A DNA stretch of 64,000 bases, taken from positions 434,001-498,000 of the forward strand of contig NW_006763301.1 in the NCBI RefSeq assembly GCF_000218685.1. The letters run 5' to 3'. This document shows, piece by piece, positions 12,496-23,868 of the stretch. How positions within the stretch are numbered: the first letter of the stretch is position 1; each line of letters starts with the position of its first letter. The stretch is from Serpula lacrymans var. lacrymans S7.9 (Eukaryota > Basidiomycota > Agaricomycetes > Boletales > Serpulaceae). The position numbers and the translations under genes are program-made. The notes under the pieces are model-generated. The model worked only from the letters and a program-made list of their open reading frames with translations, was not told the origin of the DNA and did no database searches.

Positions 12496-12648
12496 GTCAC
12501 ATGACCAGTCATGTGACATCAGATGACCAGTCATGTGACCATTTACTTTACTTTACATTTTCGACTTTTCATAGTCACATGACCAGTCATGTGACACATC
12601 ACCTGACCAGTGTCTAGACTCATCATGTGACCGGTCACATGCTAGACA
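12496..12648. repeat. Cluster of CACATGACC/GTCATGTG palindromes
   Basis: GTCACATGAC-CA-GTCATGTGAC occurs at 12496-12517 and again at 12574-12595. A perfect 18-bp palindrome CATGTGACCGGTCACATG lies at 12624-12641, enclosed by outer arms TGTCTAG (12611-12617) and CTAGACA (12642-12648). Half-sites occur in between. These may be the start of the second, truncated LTR. Confidence 0.85.
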
Positions 12649-12754
12649 TCGGACTTTGAACTTCATTTATAACTGTACAGTACCTCATGTATTTTAGTAT
12701 ATATACAAGAGCAATACATGGGGAAGGACTCAGTGAATCCTCCTGTTGTCTAGC

Positions 12755-12853
12755 ACAACTAACCCACTGCAGCCTAAGGGGTAACCACTCCCCATCATCT
12801 TCTTTATAGTGTGTTCCTGTGTGCGCCAGAGTAAATAACTCTTGGTTGCTACA
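12755..12853. mobile_element. Truncated second LTR end
   Basis: This is the third copy of the 100-bp LTR 3' unit, ending GGTTGCTACA directly against the right terminal repeat of the DNA transposon. A TATA-like run near 12690-12705 and a match to the first LTR (CCTCCTGTTGT near 12738) precede it. No matching upstream boundary or 5-bp duplication was found, so only the 3' part is called. Confidence 0.5.
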
Positions 12854-12900
12854 GAACAATGGCTGCTTTAGCAGAGACCGGGTTTATCCAGTTTTTGTGA

Positions 12901-14181
12901 GGCAACGATAAACTATAACAAAAACGAAACCTGTCTCCTTCTGCACTTGCAGGGAGTAAGGGGTTCGATGAGCTTGAGGTCGACAGACACTAGTAAATAT
13001 AGCGAGTAGAGGACTTTTTGAGAGGTAAGCTTCAAAGGTTTTCATTGAGGAGTAAAGCGGGTAAATTCAGTAATAGAAAACTAAGGAGCCATACATGAAT
13101 AGGTAAGGCTTTATATAGTGAACTGTTCATTCCTCAGACCGAAAGGAGAATATACGAAAAGTGGTCTGAGGAATCAATCGGCCAATAAGAAAAAGAGAGA
13201 ACAACTATTGTACGACTTTTAACTTGATTAATCAGCGGTGAGAGATTTGTACTAATAATAGAGGTTTGTTACGCGTGTTCAGGAACCGTATCCTCATGAT
13301 GAGGTACAATTTTGAACAAAGTGTTTATTAGTGTATCCAGGCTTTACTGGGGCTTGGAGCTGGTTGGCAAGATGCCTACTACCAGTCCCTACCCGGTGTG
13401 CTGGCTGGCTGGGAGTGATACCCAGTCTCTGATCTGTGATATAAAATGGTAGTGATGGTTAAGAAAGCCTGTGAGGGCTATGAGAAGTAAAATGGCAAAT
13501 GATACCTCTAGCCCTAGAGCCAGAGGTGTAATGGGAAAAGCGTTCAAGAACCAAGACATAGCAAAGATAAGAAAATAACAAAATGGTCCTTACAGTTTTG
13601 TCACTATTAGCATTGATCGCAAAGGTGAAGTAATAATTGTTATGTGTTGAAATGGTCGTAGACATTGCTTATGTTTCGTGGTTGCTGGCCTATGTGATAC
13701 ACTTCAATTGTTGTTGATCATAAATCATATGCTTGACGGGTGCGAGATGTGGGCAATGAGAGATAATCGTCGCTCGTTGTAAACCCGTAGAATTGTATGG
13801 AACAAATCGCAAATGTGGCATAAATAATGGGAATAGGCTACTGAGTAACATTGCCTGGCATTACAAATACAATGTAACAGTGTGTATACAGGTTCAAGCA
13901 AGAACAAATATGATCGTAGCCACCAAAGAAAGCAACGTGGTAGCAAGCTTTCATTTTGTTGAAGGTTCGACTTTCACTGATTGGTGATATACATTGTTCA
14001 CGGTCATTTGATCTTACAAATACATGCAAACATGCATACAGAGCCAAGTATTTCTTATCCATCACATCCATTCTGGTTGATCGTTTTTATCTCTGTATAA
14101 GTACAGCATACCCTAGTACATCTTGGTATTGTGACCTAAATTTTTTCAGTACACTCCACCTTTCACAGTGTTCAGATATTT
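12901..14181. other. Gene-poor intergenic DNA
   Basis: No coding region is supportable here. It contains a 12-bp perfect inverted repeat (13129-13140 with 13163-13174, 22-bp spacer). The last ~100 bp belong to the tandem duplication that includes the next two genes. Confidence 0.55.
13129..13174. repeat. 12-bp perfect inverted repeat
   Basis: ATTCCTCAGACC and GGTCTGAGGAAT are exact reverse complements separated by 22 bp. It could be a hairpin or the ends of a very small element; no target duplication was seen. Confidence 0.8.
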
Positions 14182-16007
14182 CTAAGCTTTCGTTTCCATC
14201 TGGACGGGATATATAAGTATGCAATAGCTGCGAACAATACTAAATAGCGGACACTAACCTTGGATAACTTTTGAAATGCTTTGCGAAGATCGTCTTTCAA
14301 ATCCTTTGTAAAAGTCACGATGTAAGTCAATGAGTCTGTATCGTGCGTTGAGGTACTCCTCACCTCCACCTCTTCCACACCGATGCTAAGGCGGATTAAA
14401 AGTGGATTCTCATTAGGGTCACGCATGTGGCTATACTCAGCCAAAGATTCAACACCCCCAAGACTTGACGCAGGCTAAGATAATACAACAATCAATATAT
14501 GTCTGGTAATCACCGAGAGAAGAGATAAGTACTTACTACAAAGTATTCCAGCGAATGAGGGAGTAACTCTGCATATTCGCGTTTCGATAACTGAAACACG
14601 CAAAACTAGCGTTAGGAAAAGCAACAACAACATGAAATACTCTGCGCACCAGAAAGGAGAATGTAGCACTGAATCCTCCTTCCATTTGCTTAGCGGGATC
14701 GAAACTTCCATTGATGCCTTGCAGACTTGAATGCCATACTTTTGTGACAACTCCTCCTGGGACGCCATCGTACTCCTGACCCACAGGGACATTCACGGCA
14801 CGACTCAACCACTGAGCCAATTCGGTTCCACTGGCCGACTGCCTGGGAATGCGAAGGTGCAGTGTCCTCAAGGAACGAAGAAGAAGCCACGACTCAAAAG
14901 AGCCCATCATACTTCCTAGGTAGCAGCGATCTCCGAAAAGCTAAGTTCAAACGTTAGCCTCCGCGCGTCTGAAACAGGAACCGAGCCTACATCATTCCAT
15001 TCCTGTTCTGTCTTCACGATCAGGATACCAGCGAGAAGGTCCGAATGCCCTCCAAAGTATTTTGTAGCTATCGAGATAAGTGTTGTGAGAACATTGCAGC
15101 CTCCAGTGACAACTGAGTTATATGCGCACCGCTGTGGAGAATACAATCAGCCCCCCACTTGAACGGGTACTGAAGAGGAGGAGGGCCGAAGGTTGAATCT
15201 ACAATCAGTTTTCCTCCGACTGCGTGGATCTAGAAAAATCAAGATCACCTTCCAGATGAAGTTTAGGGAAGAAGCAACTCTGCAGGTTACCTTATCAGCA
15301 TAATACTGGATATCTCTGTAATGCTTGCCTTGAGTGGATCGTTGTAGAGAATCATGGCTTTGAGCGACTTACCGCGACTCCCCAGTAGGGTTTACGGGCG
15401 TCTCGACCCAGCACAAATCGCCTTCCTGGAATTCGTCGTCGATACCAATGATTGGAGTCGGTTCAAACCTATTCTTGGCATATACCGCGATACTTGCATG
15501 GCAACCAGGATATCCTCCGGTGATAGCAATACGCTTTGGCTTAAAGTGCACCAATGCCTGGTCAGATGCTCGTTCAGTACGATGACTTCATGAGGATTGG
15601 CTCGACCAGCCGCACTCACCGCATAGGCAGCAGCTATGCCAGAAGAGTATGTGATGGCATTACCATGCTAAACTTGGTTCAGGGTGAACGTATGCATGAC
15701 AAGGTATGGGAGACGGACGTTTATTTTGTTCAGGATGTGTTCCACTCGAGTGCTGACATTCTGGGTGTACCTGGAGTACATATACCTGGAAGGGTTCTGC
15801 CAGTCAAACCCATCAGCTCCAGGCGCATGTTCATCGGGGTGGGGAACTCTGAATGCTATACAAGGATTATTTCAATCAGTCGTGTCAAACACTGGCAGAG
15901 AGATATAGGAAATACTCACTTGTAGTGACAGAGATCGACGGAGAGACCTCGGTGCCCGAAAAACCAGAATCACCATGAATCAAGTGGGTACCGTTCAATT
16001 TTGCCAT
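14182..16007 (-). CDS. Cys/Met-metabolism PLP-dependent trans-sulfuration enzyme, copy A
   Basis: The protein belongs to the cystathionine gamma-synthase/lyase fold-type-I PLP enzymes, which form or break C-S bonds in methionine/cysteine metabolism. The PLP-lysine motif is [12 protein letters not shown] (near 15070-15040), split by an intron. Other blocks are [23 protein letters not shown] (start of the substrate loop), [30 protein letters not shown], and [21 protein letters not shown] downstream of the lysine. The closest family I recall is the uncharacterised trans-sulfuration enzyme known from fission yeast. About nine short introns are required; the last joins KLSK to METKA and stop. The start ATG at 16007 gives [15 protein letters not shown]. 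The substrate is not predictable from sequence alone. Confidence 0.82.
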
Positions 16008-16501
16008 TTCGTTGGACAAGGCTCTGAGTGAAAGCCACGATATATCTATGGTCTTCACTGAACCGCAGCGGGTACATAATAGTGGCGTGCTTTCCTGGTT
16101 GGTGACTGACTACCATCATATCCGAGTCATACTAGATCGGCAAGGGGGAGCTAATCCTGGACGCGAATCATAGGTAGCGGAGGTTAGAATTCGTGCGTCC
16201 AGAATTCCCACCTCGGAAGTTCCCCCAAGATACTTTATCTTTTTCTGATGCGCCTAACTGTACACTTTGAGTGAGGATCACCCAAAGTGTCAGTTTTCTC
16301 GACTATTGATTATTATGTGCATTGTTCCGAAACAAGGCAACTTGACTCTGCGAATGTATGTGACTATGAAGCCGATTTTTTTGGTATTATCTATCCCCTT
16401 ATTTTGATTGATTTAATTCTCTTTACAAATACAGCAGGTGGTTGGTATTGTGACCTATTGTTTTTGGTATACTCCACCTTTCATTGTTCAATGAAGTATT
16501 T
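16008..16501. other. Spacer between the two trans-sulfuration copies
   Basis: The first ~100 bp (upstream of copy A) match the region upstream of copy B up to GTGGCGTGCTTTCCTG. The last ~70 bp match the sequence downstream of copy A. The middle is unique and noncoding. Confidence 0.65.
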
Positions 16502-18302
16502 TTAAGCTTTCGTTTCAATCTGGACAGAATATATAAGTATATGCCACCTCATGCGAACAATACTGAATAGACACTTACTTTGGATAACTTTTGGAATGCC
16601 TTGCGAAGGTCATCCTTCAAATCCTAAGTAAAAGTCACGGCATGAGTAACTAGTGTCCGTATTATGCATTAAGATACTCCTCACCTCCACCTCTTCTACA
16701 CCGATGCTAATGCGGACTAAAAGAGGATCCTCACTAGGGTCGTGTACATGGCGTTGCTCAATCAAAGATTCAACACCACCAAGACTTGTCGCAGGCTACG
16801 ATAAACAACAATCGATATCTGTCTGGTAGGCACCGAGAGAAGAGATAAGTACTTACCACGAAGTATTCCAGCGAATGAGGGAGTAAATTTGCATATTCGC
16901 GTTTAGATAGCTAAAAACGTGGTTAGAACAAACAGTACAACTTAAGCACTCGGCGCACCAAAATGGAGAATGTAGCACTGAATCCTCCTTCCATCTGCTT
17001 AGCGGGGTCGAAACTTCCATTGATGCCTTGCAGACTTGAATGGTATACTTTTGCGACAACTCCTCCTGGGATACCATCGTATTCCTGACCTACAGGGATG
17101 TTCACGGCACGATTCAACCACTGAGCCAATTCCGTTCCACTGGCTGACTGTCTGGGAACGCGAAGGTGCAGTGTCCTCAAGGAACGAAGAAGGAGCCATG
17201 ATTCAAAAGAGCCCATCATGTTTCCTAGGAAGCAGCGATCTTCGAAAAGCTAGGTTCAGAATTAGCGTCCGCACGTCTGACCATAGGGATCCCAGCCTAC
17301 ATCTTTCCATTCCTGTTCTGTTTTCACGATCAGGATACCAGCGAGAAGGTCCGAATGCCCTCCGAAGTACTTGGTGCCTATCAAAATAAATATCAACATT
17401 GCAGCCTCCAATCACAACTGAGTTGTATACGCACCGCTGTGGAGAATACAATCAGCTCCCCACTTGAACGGGTATTGAAGAGGAGGGGGGCCGAAGGTTG
17501 AATCTACAATCAGTTTTCCTCCGACTGCATGGATCTAGAAAAGTCAAGATCAACTTTCAGATAACGTTTAGGGCGGAAGCAACTCTGTAGCTCACCTTAT
17601 CAGCATAATACTGGATATCTCTGAGATGGTTGACTTGAGTGGATTGTCGTACAGAATCACGGCCCTGAGCTACTTACCGCGACTCTCCAGTAGGATTTAT
17701 GGGTGTCTCGATCCAGCACAAATCACCTTCCTGGAATTCATCGTCGATACCAATGATTGGAGTCGGTTCAAACCTATTCTTGGCGTATACTGCGATACTC
17801 GCATGGCAACCAGGATATCCTCGGGTGATGGCAATGCGTTTTGGCTTAAAGTGCACCAACGCCTGGACACATGCTCGTTCAGCTATGATGACTTGATCGC
17901 GACTCGATCAGATGTACTCACTGCATAGGTAGCAGCTAGGCCAGAAGAGTATGTGACGGCATGACCATGCTAAATTTGATTTAAGGTGAACTATGCATGG
18001 AAAGGGATGGGAGACGGACGTTTATTTTGTTCAGGACGTGTTCCACTCTAGTGCTGACATTCTGTGTGTACCTGGAATACATGTTCCTAGAAGGGTTCTG
18101 CCAGTCAAACTCGTCAATTCCGGGCGCATGCTCGTCAGGATGGGGGGCTCTGAACGCTGTAGAAGGATCATTTCGATCGGCTGTGCCAATGAAAGAGAGA
18201 TAGGAAAGACTCACTTGTCGTGACAGAGATCGATGGAGAGACCTCGGTGCCCGGGAAACCAGAATCTCCATGAATCAAGTGGGTACCGTTCAATTTTGCC
18301 AT
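16502..18302 (-). CDS. Cys/Met-metabolism PLP-dependent trans-sulfuration enzyme, copy B
   Basis: This is a tandem paralog of the preceding gene with the same exon structure and start ([15 protein letters not shown]) and the same C-terminus (..KIETKA). The PLP-lysine motif reads [12 protein letters not shown], with Gly in place of Ala next to the lysine segment. The conserved glycine stretch reads ITRGYPG instead of ITGGYPG. All inferred splice sites keep GT..AG and the reading frame stays open, so both copies look functional. Intron sequences have diverged more than exons, as expected for an older duplication under selection. Whether the two enzymes differ in substrate cannot be told from sequence. 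Confidence 0.8.
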
Positions 18303-18767
18303 GTCGCTAAACTATCTTCTGAATGAAAGTCACGATCACTGCTATATCTACAGTCTTCACTGAACGATAGCGGATATAGATATGATATCGATGTCACAAG
18401 AGTGGCGTGCTTTCCTGACAGTAAGCCTTGTCAACAAATAACCTATATTCGAAACGGTATTTTTAAGCCTCCTCGGGGTTCCTTGATATTACTCGAGCCT
18501 CGGGTTAGCAGTTCAAATAACCCTTGCCAGTACGAATTTTGATTTCAAGTGAGCGCCGACGATAAAGATCACTGTCCCCTCAGTAAATAGCCTCATAGTC
18601 CAAGCAACTTGAAGATCACTGAACGCAGTAACAACAGAAAGCAAGATTTGTTAGGCTTATAACTTGTGTGAAGAACATGAAACTGCAGGTCACGTATGAA
18701 TTAATAGAGAGTCAACGTTCGAAACGCCAACCGCGGTAGATTTGGGTCGTAGGACTCCCAGCCTCTT

Positions 18768-18785
18768 CGGTCCGTTCGCGGACCG
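18768..18785. repeat. 7-bp stem with TTCG loop
   Basis: CGGTCCG-TTCG-CGGACCG forms a perfect stem closed by a stable tetraloop sequence. A second, looser pairing (CGGACG..CGTCCG, 18841-18876) follows. This may be part of a structured RNA, or chance in a GC-rich stretch. Confidence 0.5.
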
Positions 18786-20399
18786 TGCCGAGATATGCTT
18801 AAAGTGACTGTATCGTTTCTTGACTTGGACCAGAGTCTACCGGACGTCTACCGTGACCATTGGGATTGACCGTCCGTCTTTCAATAGTTTTGCAGTCTTA
18901 TTGCTAATATCAATGACGCCAAGCTAGCAATGACATCACCAAGTTCAGCTCAGTCCAGTCAGCCGCCATCCTGCTCAGAGTATATAGCCCTGCCCACTTG
19001 CTCAAGCATCTCCATCGCCTTTTCTCTCTTCTCTCTTCTCTCTTATTCTCTCTCCTCTTATTCTCTCTTCTCTCTCCTCTCATGCTGCTTACCAGCAGCT
19101 TCTCTTGATAAACCCACCCGCGTATCCATCAGAGTCGTAGTACATATATTCCATGTGCCACGCTCTCACTTCACGCACGATCGCGTATCCTTCCTGTGCT
19201 CATTCCGCACGACGTACGCGCGTTTCATGTCAATCTGCGAGAAAGTGTTACAGATACGTCCAGTAATTGGGATCCAAGCGTCAACGCTCTACTATGGATG
19301 TCTTTGTAAGTCAATCCTAGTCAGCCCTCATTTTCGCTCAACGATCCTTGACCTCTCTTAGCACGAATTCTCGATACCTCAAGTCTGCCCAGAAAAAATA
19401 AATTCAAAATTCGACAACCAACTCCTGCTGGTGTTCGCCAGCGGAGGAATATCTCAATAACTTATATCAAACTTGGACATTACTAATCCATCCTTGATAC
19501 AACCGATCACCGACATCTCAGACACCGTCACCTACCGTCTTCATTCCCCTATCCCTATCCTCAGCCTTCACTATCACTGTAGTTCGTGGTCCAACTTGCG
19601 TACTTCCTCAAGTTTCACCTTCCTTCTGCAAGCAGCTATCCCTGAGCCAGTTCAGCTCAGGACACGCAAATGCAAATGGTCCGACCCAAGAACTTGATGT
19701 GATCCCCGTTTGCTAGCTCAAACATCTAGAAATACCAAGTCTATCGTCCATTTGGTGAGTACCACTCATAGCCCATTTACTCTCATGCATTTGTTCCTAA
19801 CTCGATATATTATGACAGGTGGGGACGCCCACCACGTGAACATCCAGACGTGCAGTCGCACAACTGGCCATGGACTTGAAACGCAGAGGAGTACGATAGG
19901 ACTATGATGGACTTTCGGTAGGCGGCGATGTCGGGTGTGCTGAATAGTTGGCCGTCTGGTTGTATTAACTCGGAGTGAGTTGCTGGTCATCCTTTCTTAT
20001 TTTCTACATGCTCATACCGTATAGTGGATGTGACCGTCCTTCCAGGAACAGGAAAAAAGTTGATTCGTTATAGCGTTGTCAACGCAGAAAACACCAGGCG
20101 ATCAATAACAATCAAATCAAAGACAAAACTCAGAAAACGACAAAAGACCATTGACTAAGTCATCTTATCGACGTGGAAAATATTTTCGGACGAGCTTTAT
20201 ACCCCTTCTTCTCTAGCTCCTTCATTTGGCTCTGCTCTCTATCGCATTTGTGAGTTACCAGTCATTTGCTTTGGTTCTGTGGTGTTTACATTCATATTTC
20301 CAACAGATATCCTCAAAGGCAAAACACCCTAGGCTTTTCGACTCAAGCTCTTTTGGGGTCGATAAATGAATTCATGCTTGTCAAGACGAAGCTTCTTTC

Positions 20400-21330
20400 G
20401 TGGCCTGGGCTAAAAAAAATCTCAAAATAGAAAGTACCGCCAACTGGTCGCGATGGGATCTATTGGCGCGGAAAAACATCGTCGTTCTCTTTCTCTCATG
20501 TCCAAACACAAGACCCACTGGCGCCTTCATCAGGTTCTGGGATAGAAAAAAATTCTAAAAAAGATTTCAACATCACAAAACACCGTCGACCGGTCGCAAT
20601 TTGACCTGATGCGCAAAAAATCATCTTTTTCTTTCTCTCTTTCTCTCTTTCCCTTCCTCGTTTCTAAAAACACGCCAGGCTTTCTACCTAGCCCTTGGAT
20701 AAGAAAAAAAAACACCAGAAAACATAGAATAAACCACCAATTGGTTACGCTCGACCTCATTGGCCTCATGAAAAACACCATCTATTTCTTTTTTCACTCT
20801 CTCTGCCTTCGCAATCAAACCCAAAACACTCCGAACATTTTCTCTGGTATTCGGATAAGAAAAACAATACAAAATCACAAAACACCGTCGACTGGTCGCA
20901 TTCTATCTATCTCCCCCTTTTCTCTTTCTCTTTCTCCGTCTCCTGACTCTATCCGCACCAATCTCTCTCTCTCTCTCTCTCTCTCTCTTCAAATTATCCG
21001 GGTCCGGGCATCTCCTGTCGCATTTGGAAATAAAAGAAAAACTCGAAAACCAATCAAGTCGTGATTTCAATTTATCAGCATGCCAAAACTCTTTCTCTCT
21101 TTCTCTTTCTCACTCTCACTCGGTATCAAACAAAATTGCACTTGATCGAAGCCAAGAAAAACCCGTCAATATGTCGCAATTCGACATATTGGCTAGAAAA
21201 ATACTATCTTCCTCTCTCTTTCGCCTTCAAACCATCGCATTTTGCTCTACTGGAAACTCGTCTCTCTCTTTTCTTTCTTCCTCCTATCCATCTCTCTTTC
21301 TATCCTATATACTACCTCAAATGCCCCAAG
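20400..21330. repeat. Degenerate tandem array with ~150-bp period
   Basis: Related anchors of the type ACCGTCGACTGGTCGC recur at about 20435, 20583, 20737, 20884, and weaker ones near 21045 and 21165. Each is followed by a TTTCTCTCTTTCTCT tract and then a GATAAGAAAAA-type stretch before the next anchor. Spacings between the clear anchors are about 147-154 bp. Confidence 0.7.
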
Positions 21331-22008
21331 ACTCTTGCATAGCCCCGGCACAGAACAAAATCGAACACCTACAAAAGGCCGCTAACGTACCACAAGTATG
21401 ATCTGTCTGCGAAAGAAAAAAAAAAAAAAGACCACTTCTTTCAAGATATTCATCCTTGCCTTACTATTCTACCGGTACGTAGAATCTTAGATCGTCTACT
21501 TTTCGGTGTAGTGCTAAAGTGAAATCTTACTTTCGATCAAGATAAAAAGGACCTGCTCATATTGGTCGCTATGAACTTTCGTCAAAAGTGCACATTTCTT
21601 CCTTGGCTCAGCACGCTCCGATCGAAAACGTCACAGAACAAGAAAAAAAGCGTGAACAGGCCCCAGTGCGATCTATCAGACGCACTCCAAGCTTCGCACC
21701 CAGCTCAAAAATATAAGCCAAGAACAACCACAGAGTAGCCTTGCGGATATCTATATACCGAGATCTCTCGTTAGGATACAAAATGCCGTCACATGTATAG
21801 TATTGCAGAATAGCCTAATCTTCGAAGCACCATATCTTAAGCCCTTCAGGTCTATGACTGACGTCAAGAACATAAAATCTACCAATAGCAACTACTTCTG
21901 GACTTGAGTTCGAAATTGCCTTGGTGTCGAGACTAATATTCCAGGTTTCTCTGATGCTAAACTGGGTTGTGGACATCTGAAGGCCCCAAAGATTTTCTGT
22001 TTAGACAG

Positions 22009-23600
22009 TTACAGCCTTGACTTTCCATCGTCTTTCACGGCATTTTCCTTGGCACGCTTCAACAACCTCTTCATCAAATCGACCCACTCCTGAATGCCAC
22101 CTTCCCCCACTCCTTTGACCCACTCTTCCGCCTCGCCAGTCTTTTCTAGTTCTTGCCACACCATCCGCAGCACTCCTTTCTCGTGATACATTTCTCGCTC
22201 CCATTCGGAGACGCGTACCAAAGCCTGATCTGGTTGGGGCGCGGCAAATTCGTACATCTCGTCTCTGTATTCGAATTGTTCGTGTTCTTCAAATCTAAGC
22301 CATGCCTTAGCCATGGCCAGAGGACTGTTTCCGACTTTAGCTTTGAGCTCTTCATATCGTGTGATAATGTCTATTGCTTCTCGCGTGGTGTCAATAGAAG
22401 CTGGATCATCGAATACTTTGACTATGGCATGCGCTTGTGCCTCTAGAAGAGGAAAGGGAGAGACTTTAATAAGGAGACCCATGAATGCCAGAGCAGAGGG
22501 TGGATAGTTGATTTGCAAGGGGAAAAGGTGCTTCGCAAGTGGAAATACGTGGTACGATGAGTTGAAGAGCTCTGAAGGCAGTGGTGGAGATGGTGGAGGG
22601 TGTCCCAGGCGAATGGTCGAGTCGCTTAAGAAAGGGAAACTCATTTCATAGCCTGTGGCTAGAATGCAATGGTCGATACCACTTTCCTCCGTCCCATCCT
22701 CGAATATAACTTGACCACCATCCTTAAATTCTATCGGCCGCCCTCTTTGCTTGAAATTTTCATGGTCCTCTCGTACAGCCCCAGTCAGGGCATGGATGAC
22801 AACCTTCGCCGTGGACCGCATCTCAGCAGAGATATCTTGTCCACTTGGGCCGCCTCCGACAACCATGACGACGTCGCCAAGATTATGCGGACGCCTATAC
22901 CATGCAGAGTGCGAGGCTTTTCCTTGAGAAAGCCACTTGGAAAGCCCTGGCGTATCGGGATAGCGCGGTAGCCTGTAGTGACCGTTGGCTACAACGATGT
23001 GATCGAAATGTAATACATCGCCTGTCGATATTGAGACTTTCCAGTGCAAGGCATCAATGTCCCAGTCCGCCTTGAGCACCATGGTATTCAGCCGAATGAG
23101 AGACATCAAATCAAAATGTGCAGCATAAGCTTCTAGGTAAGATTGCACGGCTGCTGCGTGTGGATATAAAGGAGTAGATGGAGGAAACGAATAGCTGGTG
23201 AATGCCATTACTGGATGCGGGAGATTTGTCGTCAATGAATCATAGAGCGGTGTCAAGGGTGGATTGTCAATCGGCTCTGCAGGTAACCTATCATGATCAC
23301 AAATAGGATGTAATCAGTAAACATCTACTTGTTCATCACGGAAGCTGAGAGCTCACCAGACACCGCCTACATTTATCCGTTCTTCGTACACGGTGAGCGA
23401 CCATGAACCAGCTCTGTACTGAGGACTGTCTGCGATTACTTTGGCAGCAGCCAACCCTGCTGGTCCTGCCCCAATGACACAGATACGCTTCGTGGGTATT
23501 ACATCGTGGTTGTAGGATTCTTGAGGGATATCTTCAAGAGAAATGATAAGACGATGCGCATATTGAAATGGAGCTGTTATGTACTCGGAAGGATATCCAT
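22009..23600 (-). CDS. Flavin-containing monooxygenase-like protein
   Basis: The protein is a class B flavin monooxygenase, expected to oxygenate a small nucleophilic substrate using FAD and NADPH. The FAD Rossmann motif is VIGAGPAG near residue 25 and the NADPH motif VVGGGPSG lies near residue 200. Just before it, GKASHSAWY corresponds to the FMO-identifying sequence, and ILATGYEMSFPFL is the conserved late ATGY motif. I favour ATG 23600: a 16-nt first coding exon (MDILP) joins at a GTACAT..AAG intron to NIPQESYNHD. A second intron follows GGVW. The substrate is unknown. Neighbouring secreted AA8 genes do not obviously share a pathway with it. Confidence 0.82.
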
Positions 23601-23868
23601 GGGCACTGGGAATAAAACGATAGCAAAGAGAGACAGAGACAGAGACAAGAGAGCTCTAGATCAACACTTGAGATATCCAGAAATTCAAAGTTGAGCAAGT
23701 CAACAATCCATCCGACATGTACAAAGTCCGCTCTTGGCGCTTATGCTTACTTTGATACTGTATTTGGATTTCGCACTTTCATCACAAATTCCAAGGCAAA
23801 TTTCGCATGCAAACAAATATCACTTGGAAATTCCTCATTCACGATATGTTACCAATCTCTATGTAGCA

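Larger units (their letters stand above)
10253..12897. mobile_element. DNA transposon with terminal inverted repeats, interrupted
   Basis: The left end starts CAAAACCGGATAAACCCGGT and the right end reads ACCGGGTTTATCCAGTTTTTG; these are reverse complements apart from one substitution and one indel. Once the inserted LTR (10272-11125) is removed, the homology continues inward: the bases after 11130 (TCTGCTAAAGCAGCCATTG) match the reverse complement of 12858-12882, so the terminal repeat is at least ~43 bp. TGA flanks both ends. No transposase is visible. The element is therefore non-autonomous, or its coding region is lost. The superfamily is not assigned; a 3-bp duplication is compatible with Harbinger- or CACTA-like groups. 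Inside are palindromes and a broken dispersed gene. Confidence 0.65.
18303..22008. other. Long gene-poor region with low-complexity and tandem repeats
   Basis: No convincing gene was found. Contents are the 5' flank of copy B, a GC-rich stretch with hairpins at 18768-18785 and 18841-18876, a TCTC-rich tract at about 19017-19085, a degenerate ~150-bp tandem array (about 20400-21330), a (CT)n microsatellite at about 20961-20988, and the 3' flank of the flavin monooxygenase gene. Apparent reading frames here are serine/leucine low-complexity translations of the pyrimidine tracts. Confidence 0.6.

Noticed and set aside
12963..13975. GGTTCGA-like boxes suggesting tRNA genes
   Set aside because: No matching A box, acceptor stem or anticodon arm could be drawn around them; no tRNA is called anywhere in the window.
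18930..19361. Plus-strand 143-codon reading frame
   Set aside because: It is translated from TCTC-rich low-complexity DNA, giving Ser/Leu/Phe runs; no domain, splice support or plausible context.
20609..21401. Overlapping plus-strand reading frames of 93-151 codons
   Set aside because: They lie inside the degenerate ~150-bp tandem array; the similar Ser/Leu-rich protein pieces just reflect the DNA repeat.
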